Below, in pieces: positions 63,771-64,000 of a DNA stretch of 64,000 nucleotides. The position numbers were made by a program, and so were the translations under genes. The DNA is from an uncultured Anaerolineae bacterium (lineage in GTDB: Bacteria > Chloroflexota > Anaerolineae > JACIWP01): positions 1 to 64,000 of the forward strand of contig CALIBQ010000022.1 in NCBI GenBank assembly GCA_938049385.1, given 5' to 3'. Positions within the stretch are counted from its first letter, which is position 1. The number at the start of each line of letters is the position of its first letter. Below the pieces are notes generated by a model. The model saw only the letters and a program-made list of their open reading frames with translations, had not been told where the DNA came from and searched no databases.

Positions 63771-63807
63771 GACGACTCCGCGCTTCTCCTTCTGTGATAA
63801 TCCCAGG

Positions 63808-64000
63808 TTATAATTCCAGGGCTTCTTCCGCTTCCTCTTCCACACCCATTTGCTCTGCGATATCTTGGCGGATGCCCTCCAGCACCCCGCCGGCGACCGC
63901 CTGAGCGGCCACGCGCAGGGCACTGCGCACCGCCCAACCGTTGGAGCGGCCGTGTCCGATGATGACCACGCCGTCCACCCCCAACAGGACCGCGCCGCCG
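63808..64000 (-). CDS. plsX: Phosphate acyltransferase PlsX, C-terminal fragment (partial)
   Basis: The last 64 codons of plsX enter from the right edge in a frame not listed in the ORF track: GGAVLLGVDGVVIIGHGRSNGWAVRSALRVAAQAV, the conserved PlsX C-terminal motif, ending in an acidic tail EEEAEEALEL. PlsX makes acyl-phosphate from acyl-ACP for phospholipid synthesis. The N-terminus and active site are outside the window. Confidence 0.9.
   Translation of the reverse strand, partial: GGAVLLGVDGVVIIGHGRSNGWAVRSALRVAAQAVAGGVLEGIRQDIAEQMGVEEEAEEALEL

Overview
The window looks like a chromosomal segment of a GC-rich Chloroflexota bacterium, probably Anaerolineae-like. This is an inference from long Thr/Pro linkers of the PTPTATPT type in secreted proteins, a two-helix YvcK, class II PurE, DUF6754/MutL-like membrane genes, and a general gene style. 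No rRNA operon, tRNA, CRISPR array, phage or intact transposase was recognised. Promoters are easy to read because TTGACA-17-TATAAT boxes stand out against the GC-rich background.

Layout. (1) 1-5075, minus: two secreted carbohydrate-related proteins. The first runs off the left edge. The second is interrupted by an in-frame TAG. (2) 5172-10538, minus: central carbon block yvcK, GAF protein, gap, pgk, tpiA, closed by a strong intrinsic terminator. (3) 10585-17000: TPR protein, a tyrosine-recombinase fold that has lost its catalytic residues, GNAT, an unrecognised 424-aa enzyme-like protein, lipoprotein, YccF and an Mrr-N-type winged-helix protein, followed by a MITE-like element flanked by 13-bp direct repeats. 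(4) 17001-22465: HEAT-repeat protein, a selenocysteine peroxiredoxin with UGA and a SECIS-like hairpin, an AEC transporter, and a ThpR/LOG-like/phosphoribosyltransferase set with convergent TrmO. (5) 22602-31625, minus: a six-gene operon, mttB-like 2, SBP, mttB-like 1, dppB, dppC and fused dppDF. It suggests uptake and demethylation of a quaternary or methylated amine. (6) 31656-32386: lexA with an SOS box lying between its own -35 and -10.

(7) 32625-42304, plus: a run of mostly uncharacterised envelope genes. It holds a 79-aa protein, DUF6754-like protein, two polytopic membrane proteins, a zinc-ribbon protein with P[DE]WLxxL repeats, a MutL-type ASKHA protein, a KOW/barrel protein, a PPQTG-anchored stalk, an AAA+ ATPase and a duplicated-HTH protein. 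It is the best candidate here for an undescribed multi-component system. (8) 42325-55235, plus: a purine operon purL-purQ-purB-purC-purE-purF-purD-purM-purN followed by guaB. PurL carries two fused PurS-like domains, PurE is class II and no purK is present. PurF keeps the [4Fe-4S] cysteines. purH, purA and guaA are not in the window. (9) 55260-63770: TauE/SafE exporter, then minus-strand envelope genes (LTD protein, GT39-type transferase, a protein with a CWB2-like tail, a large glycosidase-like multi-domain protein without a signal peptide, NERD-like protein). The C-terminus of plsX lies at the right edge.

The metabolic parts fit together as an anaerobe or microaerobe: an Fe-S PurF, a Sec-dependent peroxidase, methylamine-type methyltransferases and peptide-type ABC uptake. 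Two families of dispersed palindromes sit in intergenic gaps (GACAGT hairpins at 22518, 40456 and 53686; multi-hairpin elements at 15675, 16749 and 53553).
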